In this document: in pieces, positions 1 to 10,716 of the stretch
How positions within the stretch are numbered: the first letter of the stretch is position 1
Layout: each line of letters opens with the position of its first letter
Assembly: GCF_000092865.1 (NCBI RefSeq)
Contig: NC_014151.1
Span: 1,116,001-1,180,000, forward strand
Length of the DNA: 64,000 nt
Source: Cellulomonas flavigena DSM 20109
GTDB taxonomy: Bacteria; Actinomycetota; Actinomycetes; Actinomycetales; Cellulomonadaceae
Direction: 5' to 3'
The notes under the pieces: model-generated
Told to the model about the DNA's origin: nothing
Seen by the model: only the letters and a program-made list of their open reading frames with translations
The model's database searches: none
Translations under genes and position numbers: made by a program

Positions 1-420
1 TACAGCCCCGGCACGTTCGAGGGCTGGCTGCACCGCATCACCACGAACCTCTTCCTCGATCTCGCGCGTCGTCGGCAGCGGGTGCGCATCGAGCCCATCG
101 GGGACGACGCCGAGCGGTGGACGTCGTCCGACCTGCTCGCGACCCCCGAGCGCGCGTTCGAGTCCACCCACCTCGACCACGACGTGCAGCGCGCGCTCGA
201 CGAGCTGCCGCCCGAGTACCGTGCCGCCGTCGTGCTGTGCGACATCGAGGGGCTCTCGTACGAGGAGATCGCCGTCACGCTCGGGATCAAGCTCGGCACC
301 GTGCGTTCCCGCATCCACCGGGCGCGTGCCCGGCTGCGCGTGGCCCTCGAGCACCGGCGCCCGTTCGACGGCGCCGACCTCGACGTGGCCGCGGCCGACC
401 CGGCGGACGTGCCCGGATGA
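1..420 (+). CDS. sigE: ECF RNA polymerase sigma factor, SigE type (5' truncated)
   Basis: The frame is open from base 1, so the N-terminus lies outside the window; 139 residues are visible. The start ([20 protein letters not shown]) looks like the end of sigma region 2. Region 4 is complete: [14 protein letters not shown] at about residues 68-81, then the helix-turn-helix [20 protein letters not shown] at about 86-105, which reads the -35 element. The stop overlaps the ATG of the anti-sigma gene, and htrA and tatB follow. This is the arrangement of mycobacterial sigE-rseA-htrA-tatB, so I infer a cell-envelope stress sigma factor. Family assignment is firm; the SigE name rests mainly on context. 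Confidence 0.9.
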   Translation, partial: YSPGTFEGWLHRITTNLFLDLARRRQRVRIEPIGDDAERWTSSDLLATPERAFESTHLDHDVQRALDELPPEYRAAVVLCDIEGLSYEEIAVTLGIKLGTVRSRIHRARARLRVALEHRRPFDGADLDVAAADPADVPG

Positions 421-1328
421 TGCACCTCGGGTCGCGGATCAGCGCGCTCGTCGACGGGGAGCTCGACCCCGCCGCCACCGAGCGTGCGCTCGCGCACGTC
501 GCCTGCTGCCCTGCCTGCGCGCGTGAGCTCGCGGCCGCCCGCGCCGCGCGCCGCGCGCTCGCCGCGGCGGAGCCGGTCGAGCCCACCGACGACCTCACCG
601 CGCGCCTGCTCTCGCTCTCCTCGCAGGTGCCACCGGTGCCGCCGGCCCCGCGCGACCCCTTCGCCGTCGGGGCCGGGGCGTCGCTGCCGTTCGCCGCGAC
701 CCACGCGCTGCGCGGGGACGTGGTCGCGCGCCGCACGCCCGCACGGCTCGTCGTCGGCTCGGTCGCCGGCCTGGGCGCGGTGGCCGCCGCGCTCTTCGTG
801 CTCGGCGAGCGGCCGGTCGTGACGCCGTCGAGCCACCCGGCCGCCGCGCTCGGGCTGCTCGCGCACGCGTCGGTGCCCCCCTCGCACGACGAGGTGCCCG
901 TCGACGACGCGACGGTCGCGTGGCTGCGCGGACACGGCTGGACCTTCCCCCGCGAGCTGCCGGCCGGCTGGCACGTCGGCTCGCTGAGCTGGTCGCCGGC
1001 GGACGGCGCGCGCGTGCTCGAGGTGGACGTCACCGGCCCGTCGGGCACGTACGTCGTCACCGAGCAGCAGGGCCGGCTCGACACGGACGCCATCGAGGGG
1101 GCGCCCGTGCGCGAGGTCGGGGGGCGGCAGGTGTACGTCCTGTCCGTCGAGCCGTGGCAGGTGGCATGGCAGTCCGGCTCGACCGTGGTGCAGGTCGTCG
1201 CCTCGCAGGACGAGGGTGAGATCGACGAGCTCGTCGCGGCGTTCCCGTCCGCGGGGTACGACGACACCGTCACCGGCCGGATCGGTCGGGGCTGGCAGAC
1301 CGTCTCCGCCGTGTGGGAGCGCCCGTGA
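417..1328 (+). CDS. rseA: Zinc-binding anti-sigma factor (RseA-like), membrane-anchored
   Basis: 303 residues, starting at the ATG that overlaps the sigma stop as ATGA; a second ATG follows at once. The N-terminal anti-sigma domain carries the HxxxCxxC zinc signature (HVACCPAC, about residues 24-31). An Ala/Pro linker leads to one predicted membrane helix ([20 protein letters not shown], about 110-130). The C-terminal 170 residues would lie outside the membrane and contain beta-rich segments I do not recognise. It presumably holds the upstream sigma factor inactive until an envelope signal releases it. The extracytoplasmic part is longer than in the short mycobacterial RseA, so its sensing role may differ. 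Confidence 0.85.
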   Translation: MMHLGSRISALVDGELDPAATERALAHVACCPACARELAAARAARRALAAAEPVEPTDDLTARLLSLSSQVPPVPPAPRDPFAVGAGASLPFAATHALRGDVVARRTPARLVVGSVAGLGAVAAALFVLGERPVVTPSSHPAAALGLLAHASVPPSHDEVPVDDATVAWLRGHGWTFPRELPAGWHVGSLSWSPADGARVLEVDVTGPSGTYVVTEQQGRLDTDAIEGAPVREVGGRQVYVLSVEPWQVAWQSGSTVVQVVASQDEGEIDELVAAFPSAGYDDTVTGRIGRGWQTVSAVWERP

Positions 1329-2788
1329 GCGACGAGGGCCAGGTGCCCGCGGGCGGCGTCGCGCAACCGGAGCGGGCCACCGAGCACCCGGAGCCGCCGG
1401 TCCCGGCGCCGCAGGTACCCGCGCCGCCGCCGGTCGCGCCCTTCGCCGCGCCCTCGTCCTACCGGCGCGCGTCGGGTGGCACGACCGCGGCACCGTCGCC
1501 CGCCACGCCGCCCGGGTCGTCCCTGCCGCCGCCGCTCGCGCCGTCGGGTGCGCCCGGCGGTCCCTGGGCGCCCGCCCCGTCCAGCGCGCTCCCGCCCCAA
1601 CTCGGCGCCGGGGCCGCCCGGTCGCACGGGGTCTCAGGAGGTGCGGCGCAGGGCCTGCCGGCGTTCGCGCCCGCCCCTGCCGCGGCTCCGCGGCGGCGGC
1701 GCCGCACGCCGTCGGTCGCATGGGTCGTGCCACTGGTCCTGCTGTCGCTCGCGGCGGGCTACCTGGGTGGTCTGCTCGGCGCGCGCCACCAGACCGGCGA
1801 CGCCCGCCTCGTCGACGCGGGCCTGCCCGTCGTGCCGGCGCCCGCGGCGCAGCCGGACCGCGCCCCGGAGTCGATCGCGGGCATCGCCGCCGGCGTCCTG
1901 CCGAGCGTGGTGTCGCTCGCGGTGACGACGGCCGACGGCGGCGCCACCGGGTCGGGCTTCGTGCTCCGGCAGGACGGGTACGTGCTGACCAACAACCACG
2001 TCGTCCAGGGTGCCGAGGGCGGCACCCTCGTCGTGCAGCTCTCCGACGGCAGCGAGCTGCCCGGCACCGTCGTGGGTGCGACCGCCGACTACGACCTCGC
2101 GGTCGTGAAGGTCGACGCCACCGGGCTGACGCCGCTCGCGCTCGGCGACTCGGACGCCGTCGTCGTCGGTGACCCGGTGGTCGCGATCGGCGCGCCCCTG
2201 GGCCTGGTCGGCACGGTGACGACGGGTATCGTCAGCGCGCTCAACCGCCCCGTCGTCGCCGGTGCCTCCGAGACGGAGCAGGCCTTCATCAACGCCATCC
2301 AGACCGACGCGGCGATCAACCCGGGGAACTCCGGCGGCCCGCTCGTCAACGCGCGCGGCGAGGTCGTGGGCATCAACTCGGCGATCGCGCAGCTGCCCGG
2401 GCGCGTGACGGACATGGGGAGCATCGGCCTCGGCTTCGCGATCCCGTCGAACCAGGCGCGGCGCACCGCCGAGCAGCTCATCGAGACCGGCCGGGCCACC
2501 TACCCCGTCATCGGCGTGACCCTCGACCCGGCGTACTCCGGCGAGGGTGTGCAGGTCTTCGCGCAGGACCCGCGCGACGGTGTCGCCGTCCGCGAGGACG
2601 GCCCGGCCGACCGTGCGGGCATCCGCCGGGGCGACGTGATCCTCGCGATCGACGGCCGCCCGGTGACGGAGTCGGAGGAGCTCATCGTCGCGATCCGCGC
2701 CCGTCAGGTCGGCGACACGGTGGTGCTGCGCGTGCGGACCGGGGAGGAGGAGCGTGAGGTGCGCGTGCGCCTGGAGGCGTCGGAGTGA
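1325..2788 (+). CDS. htrA: HtrA/DegP-type trypsin-like serine protease with PDZ domain
   Basis: 487 residues from GTG at 1325, overlapping the anti-sigma stop. A long Pro/Ala-rich cytoplasmic segment (about 1-128) precedes one membrane helix (VPLVLLSLAAGYLGGLLGA, about 131-150). The S1C protease domain keeps its triad: His in TNNHVVQG (about residue 225), Asp in YDLAVVKVD, and Ser in NPGNSGGPLV (about 336). A C-terminal PDZ domain contains DGPADRAGIRRGDVI. The active site should face outward, degrading or refolding damaged exported proteins. Co-translation with the sigma/anti-sigma pair suggests regulation by that stress response. A start 12 bases upstream is possible, but the GTGA overlap favours 1325. 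Confidence 0.93.
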   Translation: MSDEGQVPAGGVAQPERATEHPEPPVPAPQVPAPPPVAPFAAPSSYRRASGGTTAAPSPATPPGSSLPPPLAPSGAPGGPWAPAPSSALPPQLGAGAARSHGVSGGAAQGLPAFAPAPAAAPRRRRRTPSVAWVVPLVLLSLAAGYLGGLLGARHQTGDARLVDAGLPVVPAPAAQPDRAPESIAGIAAGVLPSVVSLAVTTADGGATGSGFVLRQDGYVLTNNHVVQGAEGGTLVVQLSDGSELPGTVVGATADYDLAVVKVDATGLTPLALGDSDAVVVGDPVVAIGAPLGLVGTVTTGIVSALNRPVVAGASETEQAFINAIQTDAAINPGNSGGPLVNARGEVVGINSAIAQLPGRVTDMGSIGLGFAIPSNQARRTAEQLIETGRATYPVIGVTLDPAYSGEGVQVFAQDPRDGVAVREDGPADRAGIRRGDVILAIDGRPVTESEELIVAIRARQVGDTVVLRVRTGEEEREVRVRLEASE

Positions 2789-2814
2789 GGCCCCGGTCGT
2801 GACCCGCGTCGCGG

Positions 2815-2820
2815 TAGCCT
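2815..2820 (+). promoter_or_regulatory. -10 box TAGCCT of tatB, leaderless layout
   Basis: TAGCCT ends 6 bases before the GTG start of tatB, so transcription should begin at or next to the start codon. No recognisable -35 and no Shine-Dalgarno sequence. Confidence 0.55.
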
Positions 2821-2822
2821 GA

Positions 2823-4909
<2,087 letters not shown>

Positions 4910-4919
4910 GTTCGACGGC

Positions 4920-5954
4920 ATGGAGCCGTCTCCCGACCGCCACGAGCCGAGCACCGCGGGGCCCGCTGCCGGCGAGGGCGCGGCGTACGTGCGCGCGTCC
5001 GGGCAGGCGCCCGACCCGGTCGAGCAGCACCGCTGGACGCCGGGCGGCGCGGGGCTCGTCGAGCGGTTCCGGGCGCTGCTGGCCTGGTGGCAGGCCACCC
5101 GCGTGGCACGCGCCAACGCGCGCTTCGGGCAGGCGGGCGGCGGACTGCTCACCGGCGGCATCGCCTACACGTCCCTGTTCTCCGTCTTCGCCGGCCTGAC
5201 CATCGGCTACACCGCGTTCATGGCGGTCCTCGGCAACAACGCCGAGCTGCGCGAGACGGTCCTGCTGACGATCTCGGAGGCGTTGCCGGGGATCATCGAC
5301 ACCGGTGACGGCACGGGGCTGCTCGAGCCCGACGAGCTCGTCATGACGGCGGGGCTGAGCGTCGCGGGCGTGGTCGCGTTCGGCGTGCTGCTCTTCAGTG
5401 CGATCTCCGCGACGTCGGCGCTGCGCACGGCCGTGCGTGCGATGTTCGGGGCGCACGACGCGGTGACCATCGTCGCGGGGAAGCTGCGCGAGCTCGGCGG
5501 GTTCGTCGGCATCGCGCTCGCGGTGCTGCTGTCGGCGGTGCTCGGGATCGTCGTCACGACGGCCGCCGACTGGCTGCTGGGGGCGCTGGGAATCTCGGAC
5601 GGGTCGGGGGTCGTGCTGCGCGTGGTCGGGATCGTGGTGGCCTTCGTCGTCGACGCGCTCGTGTTCGTCATGGTCGTGCGCGTCCTCGCCGGCCAGGCGC
5701 CACCGCGACGGGACCTGCTGCACGGCGCCGGCATCGCCGCCGCCGGGCTCGGGGTGGTACGTGTCCTGGGCACGTCCGTCGTCGCGGGGTCCGTGCAGGC
5801 CAACCCGGTGCTCGCGTCGTTCGCTCTCGTCGTCGTGCTCCTGCTGTGGATCAACCTCATCGCGCGCATCGTCCTGCTCGCCGCCGCCTGGACGGCGAAC
5901 CCACCCGCTTCCCCGGACGCCGTCCCGGACGACGACGGACCACGTGGGGGGTGA
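4920..5954 (+). CDS. YihY/virulence factor BrkB family inner-membrane protein
   Basis: 344 residues. A hydrophilic, Pro-rich N-terminus (about 1-50) is followed by an amphipathic stretch and about six membrane helices. The family hallmark AYTSLFSVFAGLTIGY sits near residue 81 and a loop with SATSALRTAVRAMFGA near 162. The C-terminal tail is acidic. The family was once called ribonuclease BN, but no nuclease motif is visible and its transport or envelope role is unknown. The ATG at 4920 is supported by the box at 4907 and by the lack of ribosome-binding sites elsewhere. No operon partner: the next gene is convergent. Confidence 0.85.
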   Translation: MEPSPDRHEPSTAGPAAGEGAAYVRASGQAPDPVEQHRWTPGGAGLVERFRALLAWWQATRVARANARFGQAGGGLLTGGIAYTSLFSVFAGLTIGYTAFMAVLGNNAELRETVLLTISEALPGIIDTGDGTGLLEPDELVMTAGLSVAGVVAFGVLLFSAISATSALRTAVRAMFGAHDAVTIVAGKLRELGGFVGIALAVLLSAVLGIVVTTAADWLLGALGISDGSGVVLRVVGIVVAFVVDALVFVMVVRVLAGQAPPRRDLLHGAGIAAAGLGVVRVLGTSVVAGSVQANPVLASFALVVVLLLWINLIARIVLLAAAWTANPPASPDAVPDDDGPRGG

Positions 5955-5957
5955 CGG

Positions 5958-6023
5958 GATCGCTCTCTCGCGGGGTCGGCGTGTCGCACGACGAGACCCC
6001 CCGGGGCCCGCGAGACGTCGATC
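5958..6023. terminator. Convergent hairpin terminator between YihY and phosphotransferase genes
   Basis: Nested inverted repeats: GATCG (5958-5962) with CGATC (6019-6023), and TCTCGCGGG (5966-5974) with CCCGCGAGA (6007-6015). An alternative inner pairing GGGGTC/GACCCC (5972-5977/5995-6000) exists. It lies between two converging stop codons, so it can serve both strands. No U-tract. Confidence 0.6.
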
Positions 6024-6042
6024 CAGCCCGTCGCCGGCGGTG

Positions 6043-6882
6043 TCAGAGATCCGCGAGAGCCGCCAGGAGGTCCGGGAGGCGGGTGCGGTAGGCGGCGAGC
6101 TGGGCGCGGGTGCGGGCCGGCTCACCGACGCGCAGCAGGTTGAGCATGCCCGGGTCGCCGGCCGCCTGGCCGGCGGCGATGCGGTCGGTGGCGGACGCCA
6201 TGCGCGTGACGACGTGCTGTGCGACGTCGACGGCCGTGGGCGTCGGCAGCCCCAGCGTCGCGGCCTGGCGCGCGTAGGCGCCGACGAGCAGCGTCAGTCG
6301 CCGCGCGCCCTCGTGCACGCCCGGGTCCTCGTAGCACGGCACGCCGCTCCAGGCGAGCATCGCGAGGTCGTCGAGCGGGACACCGGGCCCGGCGACGTCC
6401 CAGTCGACCACCCCGACGACCTCGTCGGCGCCCGCCTGCGCGACGAGCATGTTGTACATCGTCGCGTCGTGGTGGCAGACGATCTCGCCGGGGGCGAGAT
6501 CGCGCTCGACGAACCGCCAGCGCACGGGACCCGGCCGGTGGTCCGCGACGGCGGCGTGGTAGCGCGCGACCCACGCAGCGCCCGAGGCCAGGCGCGCGTC
6601 GGTGACCTCGGCGAGGTCGACGACCACGCCGGGCAGGAACGAGAGCACCTCACGCCCCTGCGCGTCGACGCCCCACGGCTCCGGCACCCCGTCCAGCCCG
6701 CGTGCGCGGACGTGCCGCAGCAGCGCGTGCACAGCCGGCGTCCACGGGCCGGCCGGACGGCGGACCGTGCCGCCGACCCGGACCGCGCCGCCGACGTTGC
6801 CGCCCGGGAGCACCTCCTCCGGGGCGCCGTCCTGCGGCTCGTCGTAGCGGGGCAGGGCGGCGAGCGCGTCGTACGGGAGCAC
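6043..6882 (-). CDS. Aminoglycoside phosphotransferase (APH) family kinase
   Basis: 279 residues if it begins at GTG 6882; a TTG at 6897 would add five. The kinase-like fold is seen in the catalytic loop CHHDATMYNML (HxDxxxxN, about residues 135-145) and the metal-binding motif VVDWDVAGPG (about 157-166). An N-terminal lobe contains GGNVGGAVRVGGTVRR, and the C-terminus is helical. Members phosphorylate hydroxyls of small molecules such as sugars, choline or aminoglycosides; the substrate here is unknown, and resistance should not be assumed. It stands alone, converging with the YihY gene and lying downstream of the sdh terminator. Confidence 0.8.
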   Translation of the reverse strand: MLPYDALAALPRYDEPQDGAPEEVLPGGNVGGAVRVGGTVRRPAGPWTPAVHALLRHVRARGLDGVPEPWGVDAQGREVLSFLPGVVVDLAEVTDARLASGAAWVARYHAAVADHRPGPVRWRFVERDLAPGEIVCHHDATMYNMLVAQAGADEVVGVVDWDVAGPGVPLDDLAMLAWSGVPCYEDPGVHEGARRLTLLVGAYARQAATLGLPTPTAVDVAQHVVTRMASATDRIAAGQAAGDPGMLNLLRVGEPARTRAQLAAYRTRLPDLLAALADL

Positions 6883-6900
6883 ACGACATGATGACAAGCG

Positions 6901-6940
6901 GACGGGCGTCCTCCCAGGTGATTCCGCCAGGACGCCCGTC
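6901..6940 (-). terminator. Terminator hairpin of the sdh operon
   Basis: A perfect 12-base inverted repeat (GACGGGCGTCCT at 6901-6912, AGGACGCCCGTC at 6929-6940) with a 16-base loop, 15 bases beyond the sdhB stop. No U-tract, as is usual in high-GC actinobacteria. It also separates sdh from the downstream phosphotransferase gene on the same strand. Confidence 0.8.
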
Positions 6941-6955
6941 GAGAGCGTGCAGGTC

Positions 6956-7741
6956 TCAGAAGGCCCGGGTGATCATGGCCCTCTTGACCTCCTGGATCGC
7001 CTTCGTCACCTCGATGCCACGCGGGCACGCCTCGGTGCAGTTGAAGGTCGTGCGGCAGCGCCACACGCCCTCCTTGTCGTTGAGGATCTCCAGGCGCTGC
7101 GAGCCGCCCTCGTCGCGGCTGTCGAAGATGAACCGGTGCGCGTTGACGATGGCGGCGGGGCCGAAGTACTGCCCGTCGGTCCAGAACACGGGGCACGACG
7201 ACGTGCACGCGGCGCACAGGATGCACTTCGTGGTGTCGTCGAAGCGCTCGCGCTGCTGCGGGGACTGCAGGCGCTCCTTGGTCGGCTCCGTGCCCGTCGT
7301 GATGAGGAAGGGCATGATCTCGCGGTAGGAGGCGAAGAACGGCTCCATGTCGACCACGAGGTCCTTCACCACGGGCAGGCCCTTGATGGGCTCCACGGTG
7401 ATGGGCTTCGACGGGTCGAGGTCCTTGAGCAGCGTCTTGCACGCGAGCCGGTTGCGGCCGTTGATGCGCATCGCGTCGGACCCGCAGATGCCGTGCGCGC
7501 ACGACCGCCGGAAGGTCAGCGAGCCGTCCTGCTCCCACTTGATCTTGTGCAGCGCGTCGAGGACGCGGTCCGTGCCGTGCACGTCGACCGTGAACTCGTC
7601 CCAGCGCGGTTCGGCGACGAACGCCTCGCCGAACGCGGGCAGGTCCTCGTCGGCCGGCAGGAACCGGCGGATCTTGAGCGTGACCTGGAAGGACGGCACG
7701 GCGCCGACCTCGGGGGCGGGGTTCTCCACGGTGGCGGTCAT
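6956..7741 (-). CDS. sdhB: Succinate dehydrogenase iron-sulfur subunit
   Basis: 261 residues. It carries electrons from the flavoprotein to the quinone site through three clusters, and all ligand motifs are visible: SCAHGICGSDAM with a later Cys for [2Fe-2S] (about residues 80-105), CILCAACTSSCP for [4Fe-4S] (about 179-190), and CTEACPRGI for the [3Fe-4S] end (about 238-246). The ATG overlaps the sdhA stop as ATGA, so the two are translationally coupled. Last gene of sdhCDAB, with a strong hairpin immediately after. Confidence 0.97.
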   Translation of the reverse strand: MTATVENPAPEVGAVPSFQVTLKIRRFLPADEDLPAFGEAFVAEPRWDEFTVDVHGTDRVLDALHKIKWEQDGSLTFRRSCAHGICGSDAMRINGRNRLACKTLLKDLDPSKPITVEPIKGLPVVKDLVVDMEPFFASYREIMPFLITTGTEPTKERLQSPQQRERFDDTTKCILCAACTSSCPVFWTDGQYFGPAAIVNAHRFIFDSRDEGGSQRLEILNDKEGVWRCRTTFNCTEACPRGIEVTKAIQEVKRAMITRAF

Positions 7742-9573
7742 CAGTACTTGCGCTCCATCGGCTGGTAGCGGGTGACGGTCACGGGCTTGGCACCCAGGAC
7801 CACCTGGTAGCCGTCGAAGGTCTCGGCCCGGGAGAACGCGCCGTCGCCTCCGGTGACGCCGGCGGCGCCCTCGGCGACGGGGCGGCGGTACGCCATCGTG
7901 TGCTGCATGAACCTCGCGTCGTCACGGTCGGGGAAGTCCTCGCGGAAGTGGCCGCCGCGGGACTCCTCGCGGTTGAGAGCCCCGACGACGACGGTCTCGG
8001 CGATGTCGAGCAGGAAGCCCAGCTCGACGGCCTCGAGGAGGTCGGTGTTGAACGTGCGGCTCTTGTCCTGCACCGAGACCCGCTCGAACCGCGCGCGCAG
8101 CTCCTTGAGGTCGGCCAGCGCCTGCGTCAGCGAGTCGGCGGTGCGGAAGACCTGGGCGTTGGCGTCCATGGTCTCCTGCAGCGCCCGGCGGATGTCCGCG
8201 ACGCGCTCGCCGTCGGGGCGCGTCCGGATCTGCTCGAGACCGGCCTCGACGCGCTCGGCCGGGCTGTCGGGCAGCTCGACGAACGACGCGCCCGCCGCGT
8301 ACGCGGCGGCGGCCCTGCCGGCGCGCTTGCCGAACACGTTGATGTCGAGCAGCGAGTTGGTGCCCAGGCGGTTGGACCCGTGGACCGACACGCACGCGAC
8401 CTCGCCGGCCGCGTACAGCCCCTTGATGACGTCGGTCGCGTTGCGCAGGACCTCGCCCTCGATGTTGGTGGGGATGCCGCCCATGGCGTAGTGCGCGGTG
8501 GGGTAGACGGGCACGGGCTCGGTGTACGGCTCGATGCCCAGGTACGTGCGCGCGAACTCGGTGATGTCCGGGAGCTTGGCGTCGATGTGGGCGGGCTCGA
8601 GGTGCGTGAGGTCGAGCAGCACGTAGTCCTTGTTCGGACCGGCGCCGCGGCCCTCGCGGACCTCGTTGGCCATGGACCGGGCGACGATGTCGCGCGGTGC
8701 GAGGTCCTTGATGGTGGGGGCGTAGCGCTCCATGAAGCGCTCGCCCTCGGAGTTGCGCAGGATGCCGCCCTCGCCGCGGGCGGCCTCCGAGAGCAGGATG
8801 CCGAGTCCCGCGAGGCCCGTCGGGTGGAACTGGAAGAACTCCATGTCCTCCAGCGGGATGCCGCGGCGGTACGCCAGCGCCATGCCGTCACCGGTCAGCG
8901 TGTGGGCGTTCGACGTGGTCTTGAAGATCTTGCCCGCGCCGCCCGTGGCGAACACGACGGCCTTGGCCTGGAAGACGTGGATCTCGCCCGTGGCCAGCTC
9001 GTACGCCACGACGCCCGAGGCGTTGACCTCGGCGCCCTCCGCGACGTCGCCGGCGGCGAGGTCGTGGTCCACCAGCAGGTCGAGCACGTAGAACTCGTTG
9101 AAGAACTCGACGTCGTTCTTGACGCACTGCTGGTACAGCGTCTGCAGGATCATGTGGCCCGTGCGGTCCGCCGCGTAGCACGAGCGGCGCACGGCGGCCT
9201 CGCCGTGGTTGCGGGTGTGCCCGCCGAAGCGGCGCTGGTCGATCCGGCCCTCGGGCGTGCGGTTGAACGGCAGGCCCATCTTCTCCAGGTCGAGCACCGC
9301 GTCGATGGCCTCCTTGGCCATGACCTCGGCGGCGTCCTGGTCGACCAGGTAGTCACCGCCCTTGACGGTGTCGAACGTGTGCCACTCCCAGTTGTCCTCC
9401 TCGACGTTCGCGAGGGCGGCGCACATGCCGCCCTGCGCCGCACCGGTGTGGGAGCGCGTGGGGTAGAGCTTGGAGATGACGGCCGTGCGCACGCGCGTCG
9501 AGGACTCGAGCGCGGCACGCATCCCTGCGCCGCCCGCGCCGACGATGACGACGTCGTACTGGTGGGTCTGCAT
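7741..9573 (-). CDS. sdhA: Succinate dehydrogenase flavoprotein subunit
   Basis: 610 residues, the normal length. The N-terminal dinucleotide-binding motif [16 protein letters not shown] (residues 8-23) and the flavinylation motif [10 protein letters not shown], whose His42 would carry the covalent FAD, are intact. HPTGL and RGEGG occur in the substrate region and HYAMGG in the capping region. It oxidises succinate to fumarate in the citric acid cycle, docked on SdhB at the inner face of the membrane. The ATG is preceded on its strand by AAGGAAGG. It follows sdhD after 39 bases. Confidence 0.97.
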   Translation of the reverse strand: MQTHQYDVVIVGAGGAGMRAALESSTRVRTAVISKLYPTRSHTGAAQGGMCAALANVEEDNWEWHTFDTVKGGDYLVDQDAAEVMAKEAIDAVLDLEKMGLPFNRTPEGRIDQRRFGGHTRNHGEAAVRRSCYAADRTGHMILQTLYQQCVKNDVEFFNEFYVLDLLVDHDLAAGDVAEGAEVNASGVVAYELATGEIHVFQAKAVVFATGGAGKIFKTTSNAHTLTGDGMALAYRRGIPLEDMEFFQFHPTGLAGLGILLSEAARGEGGILRNSEGERFMERYAPTIKDLAPRDIVARSMANEVREGRGAGPNKDYVLLDLTHLEPAHIDAKLPDITEFARTYLGIEPYTEPVPVYPTAHYAMGGIPTNIEGEVLRNATDVIKGLYAAGEVACVSVHGSNRLGTNSLLDINVFGKRAGRAAAAYAAGASFVELPDSPAERVEAGLEQIRTRPDGERVADIRRALQETMDANAQVFRTADSLTQALADLKELRARFERVSVQDKSRTFNTDLLEAVELGFLLDIAETVVVGALNREESRGGHFREDFPDRDDARFMQHTMAYRRPVAEGAAGVTGGDGAFSRAETFDGYQVVLGAKPVTVTRYQPMERKY

Positions 9574-9612
9574 CGGCTGGAGTGCCTTCCTTGCTGGGGC
9601 GTCGCGGGTGGG

Positions 9613-10071
9613 TCAGGCCGTGCAGAAGGACGGCAGCAGGTCGGCCGGGCTGTTCGGCGGGCACGGGTCGAACGTGAAGATCACGAGCGTGCCGAGCACG
9701 ATGACGAGCGTGGTGGCGACGTACAGCGCGAGCTTGAGCACCAGACGCGTGGTGTCCTTCTCGGCGTAGTCGTTGATGATCGTCCGCACGCCGTTGGTGC
9801 CGTGCAGCATCGCGAGCCACAGCATCAGCAGGTCCCAGACCTGCCAGAACGGCGACGCCCACTTGCCCGCGACGAAGCCGAAGTCGATCGCGCTGATGCC
9901 CTCGCCGACCATGAGGTTGACGAACAGGTGGCCGAAGATCAGCACGACCAGGACGACGCCCGACCCGCGCATGAACATCCAGCCGTACAGCTCGAAGTTG
10001 CCGCGCGTGGTGCGGCGCGACGGGCCCGGGCGCGAGGCGCGCGGGGCCTTGGGATCGGCGATGGCGCTCAT
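9613..10071 (-). CDS. sdhD: Succinate dehydrogenase membrane anchor subunit
   Basis: 152 residues with three membrane helices. The first begins at WMFMRGSGVVLVVLIFGHLF, whose His is the probable haem ligand; the last is ATTLVIVLGTLVIFTF. An Arg/Pro-rich N-terminal tail precedes them. Together with SdhC it forms the quinone-binding anchor. The ATG overlaps the sdhC stop as ATGA. I start at MSAIADPK because the longer frame upstream runs through sdhC. Confidence 0.92.
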   Translation of the reverse strand: MSAIADPKAPRASRPGPSRRTTRGNFELYGWMFMRGSGVVLVVLIFGHLFVNLMVGEGISAIDFGFVAGKWASPFWQVWDLLMLWLAMLHGTNGVRTIINDYAEKDTTRLVLKLALYVATTLVIVLGTLVIFTFDPCPPNSPADLLPSFCTA

Positions 10072-10469
10072 CAGTGGCCCCCGAAGACGTTCATGAGGTG
10101 ACGCGGCAGGAACCCGGCCATCGTCACGACGACGAGCACGAGCACGACCCAGAGCATCTGCCGCTGGTACTTGGGCCCCTTCGCCCAGAAGTCGACGAGG
10201 ATCAGGCGGATCCCGTTGAACGCGTGGAACACGATGGCGAGCACGAGGCCGGCCTCGCCCAGGCCCATGACCGGGTTCTTGTACGTGCCGATCACGTCGT
10301 TGTACGCCTCGGGCGAGACCCGGACGAGCGCGGTGTCGAGCACGTGCACGAGCAGGAAGAAGAAGATCGCGAAGCCGGTGATGCGGTGCGCGACCCACGA
10401 CCACATGCCTTCGCGCCCGCGGTAGAGCGTTCCGGCCGGCCGCGATGGCGCGGTGGGCGCTGAGGACAC
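10071..10469 (-). CDS. sdhC: Succinate dehydrogenase cytochrome b556 subunit
   Basis: 132 residues from GTG at 10469, chosen because GGGAGG lies eight bases upstream on the minus strand; an in-frame ATG at 10541 would add 24 residues over the promoter region. The family signature SWVAHRITGFAIFFFLLVHV gives the first membrane helix with conserved His residues, and FHAFNGIRLILVDF the second. First gene of the operon, divergent from the guanylyltransferase gene. Confidence 0.93.
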   Translation of the reverse strand: MSSAPTAPSRPAGTLYRGREGMWSWVAHRITGFAIFFFLLVHVLDTALVRVSPEAYNDVIGTYKNPVMGLGEAGLVLAIVFHAFNGIRLILVDFWAKGPKYQRQMLWVVLVLVVVTMAGFLPRHLMNVFGGH

Positions 10470-10528
10470 GGTGGGGCCTCCCAAAGGGCGAGTTCGCGTG
10501 CGGACGGCGATGTCCTGGACGTCCCGCC

Positions 10529-10546
10529 ACTCTAGTGACACGTCAC
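10529..10546 (-). promoter_or_regulatory. Candidate sdh promoter with adjoining palindrome
   Basis: On the minus strand a TAGAGT box (10534 to 10529) would start transcription about 50 bases before sdhC. Directly upstream lies GTGAC-AC-GTCAC (10535-10546). The half-sites resemble CRP/GlxR ones, but the spacer is four rather than six bases between GTGA and TCAC, so the binding protein is unclear. No good -35. Confidence 0.4.
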
Positions 10547-10704
10547 CGGAGGGCGGGGCGCCGCGGCGCCCTCAGCATCGCCCGGGGCGGTCATTGTGAT
10601 CAACCGCACAGTGCAGGGGGCGGTGACAGGACCTCCGGCCCAGGTGTCCTGGCCAGGTGCGGTGTCCGCCGCCGGGACGTGCCTCGTGTGTCGTGGCCTG
10701 CCAC

Positions 10705-10710
10705 TACGGT
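10705..10710 (+). promoter_or_regulatory. -10 box TACGGT, leaderless layout
   Basis: TACGGT ends 6 bases before the ATG of the mannose-1-phosphate guanylyltransferase gene; no Shine-Dalgarno sequence is present. Confidence 0.5.
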
Positions 10711-10716
10711 GGGCGC

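Noticed and set aside
6043..6882. Aminoglycoside resistance gene.
   Set aside because: The fold is APH-like, but the family is broad and nothing points to antibiotic substrates.
7900..10101. A 733-codon plus-strand frame.
   Set aside because: Shadow of sdhA and sdhD, without motifs or a ribosome-binding site.
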